From: Bacillota bacterium
GTDB lineage: Bacteria > Bacillota > Clostridia > Acetivibrionales > DTU013
NCBI GenBank assembly: GCA_023439545.1
Contig: JAEXNT010000063.1
Span: 1-24,157, forward strand
Direction: 5' to 3'
Length of the DNA stretch: 24,157 nucleotides
Positions 23,605 to 24,157 of the stretch are shown one piece after another; the first letter of the stretch is position 1, and each line of letters starts with the position of its first letter. The notes beneath the pieces are model-generated. The model did not search any database. It saw only the letters and a program-made list of their open reading frames with translations, and had not been told where the DNA came from. The translations under genes and the position numbers were made by a program.

Positions 23605-23644
23605 GGGTAAAAAAGAAGACTGCCATTGTATCAATGACAGTCTT
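23605..23644 (-). terminator. Rho-independent terminator of tRNA-Cys
   Basis: Stem AAGACTG (23638-23644 with 23616-23622) with an inner ATTG/CAAT pair (23623-23635 region), followed on the minus strand by CTTTTTT. It starts 6 nt after the encoded CCA of tRNA-Cys. The opposite strand also carries a TTTT run, so it may work both ways. Confidence 0.8.
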
Positions 23645-23650
23645 TTCATT

Positions 23651-23725
23651 TGGAGGCGCCACCCGGATTTGGACCGGGGAGTGAGGGTTTTGCAGACCCT
23701 TGCCTTACCACTTGGCTATGGCGCC
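23651..23725 (-). tRNA. tRNA-Cys (GCA)
   Basis: A 75-nt cloverleaf. The acceptor GGCGCCA pairs with TGGCGCC, the discriminator is T (usual for Cys), and CCA is encoded. The anticodon stem AGGGT/ACCCT encloses loop CTGCAAA, giving anticodon GCA. The T arm has CCCGG/CCGGG around the GTCCAAATC-type loop. It has its own promoter and terminator. Confidence 0.96.
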
Positions 23726-23745
23726 GTTTTTTTGACAGCTAGTAT

Positions 23746-23774
23746 ATAATAACACGATTACACCTTGATGTCAA
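23746..23774 (-). promoter_or_regulatory. Promoter of tRNA-Cys
   Basis: Minus-strand TTGACA (23769-23774), a 17-nt spacer and TATTAT (23746-23751), about 20 nt upstream of the mature tRNA 5' end at 23725. Near-consensus, as expected for a stable RNA gene. Confidence 0.85.
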
Positions 23775-23874
23775 CACTCATACGGCTTGCAGGACATCCA
23801 TCCTATGTCCTTTTTTTCCCAAAATCAACTTAGCCGTTTACCGATATAATATGGCATTCTCCACACGCTAGTGA

Positions 23875-23911
23875 AACAATATGCCGGAATCCTTTGAACC
23901 GATTCCGGCAT
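23875..23911 (-). terminator. Terminator after the right-edge Cys-rich gene
   Basis: A perfect 11-bp stem (23881-23891 with 23901-23911, ATGCCGGAATC) and a 9-nt loop, 11 nt after the stop of the DUF3795-type gene. The T tract on the minus strand is weak (ATTGTTT). Confidence 0.65.
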
Positions 23912-23922
23912 GTTCTCCCCGC

Positions 23923-24157
23923 CTACAGACTGTTTCTAACCGCATCCAGTGTTTCCTTGGCCGCTGCTGCCTGTGCGTGGAATGCTGTAATCTTCTCGCA
24001 GGAATAGTCCTCGCAATGGGCGCAGTTTTCCACCGCCTTCGCCACTCCGCACTGCCGTATTTCGCACACGTTGCAATAGCCGATCTTACGGCCGTCCTTC
24101 GACAGGCAGCCGTCACAGTTCACATCCTCCGGCTTTATTTCCATGCCGAATTCCTTA
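23923..24157 (-). CDS. DUF3795-type Cys-rich protein, N-terminus outside window
   Basis: C-terminal 77 residues of a protein that continues past the right edge. The frame stays open before the internal Met at 24144 (KEFGMEIKPED), so that Met is probably not the start. Cysteine pattern: CDGC, then YCNVCEIRQC, then CAHCEDYSCEKI. This matches small DUF3795 proteins, presumed metal binders of unknown role. The closing helix is Ala-rich. A terminator hairpin follows the stop. Confidence 0.85.
   Translation of the reverse strand, partial: KEFGMEIKPEDVNCDGCLSKDGRKIGYCNVCEIRQCGVAKAVENCAHCEDYSCEKITAFHAQAAAAKETLDAVRNSL

Noticed and set aside
1..24157. CRISPR arrays, insertion sequences or transposases
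   Set aside because: No regularly spaced repeats, terminal inverted repeats with a transposase, or recombinase genes were seen.

Overview
The window looks like a low-to-mid GC Firmicutes chromosome, most likely Clostridia. The signs are AGGAGG/AGGGGG ribosome sites, sigma-A type promoters, FenF- and surfactin-like NRPS parts, a PocR sensor kinase, a MerR/GyrI regulator and a Cys tRNA with encoded CCA. The genus cannot be fixed from sequence alone.

Positions 1-12833 (minus strand) are the start of a lipopeptide-type nonribosomal peptide locus that runs off the left edge. In transcription order it holds a type II thioesterase, a one-module synthetase (starter C - A - T - E), a FenF/ItuD-like malonyl transacylase, a PP-loop ATP-pyrophosphatase of the N-acetyl-sugar-amidotransferase/AANH kind, and a large synthetase (C-A-T-C-A..., unfinished). 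Reading the adenylation codes gives Asn for module 1 (epimerised to D) and Ile for module 2. A surfactin-like starter C domain comes first and a DCL-like C domain follows the epimerase, so the predicted chain start is fatty acyl-D-Asn-L-Ile-. This is the architecture of N-acyl-D-Asn prodrug leaders (colibactin, xenocoumacin, zwittermicin, amicoumacin), although a persistent lipopeptide is equally possible.

Positions 12834-13281 form a divergent, AT-rich control region with a promoter and short repeats. A plus-strand gene of unassigned family with C39/BtrH-like traits follows (13282-14514). Convergent to it is an Sfp-type phosphopantetheinyl transferase (14575-15267) that would activate the carrier domains.

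Positions 15373-20405 hold a tight minus-strand operon of three signalling genes: a PocR histidine kinase, a receiver with a charged helical insertion, and an 803-residue HD phosphohydrolase with a cysteine cluster. Neither of the last two has a recognisable DNA-binding domain, so the phosphorelay appears to end in a nucleotide or phosphate hydrolase. It directly precedes the phosphopantetheinyl transferase gene.

Positions 20577-23294 are a small autoregulated MerR operon: MerR/GyrI-type regulator, Cys-rich 182-residue protein, DUF3788/DUF3795-like protein, then a gene remnant and a terminator. Two of these genes share an identical 22-nt leader. The right end holds another possible gene remnant, tRNA-Cys with its own promoter and terminator, and the C-terminal part of a DUF3795-type Cys-rich protein running off the right edge.
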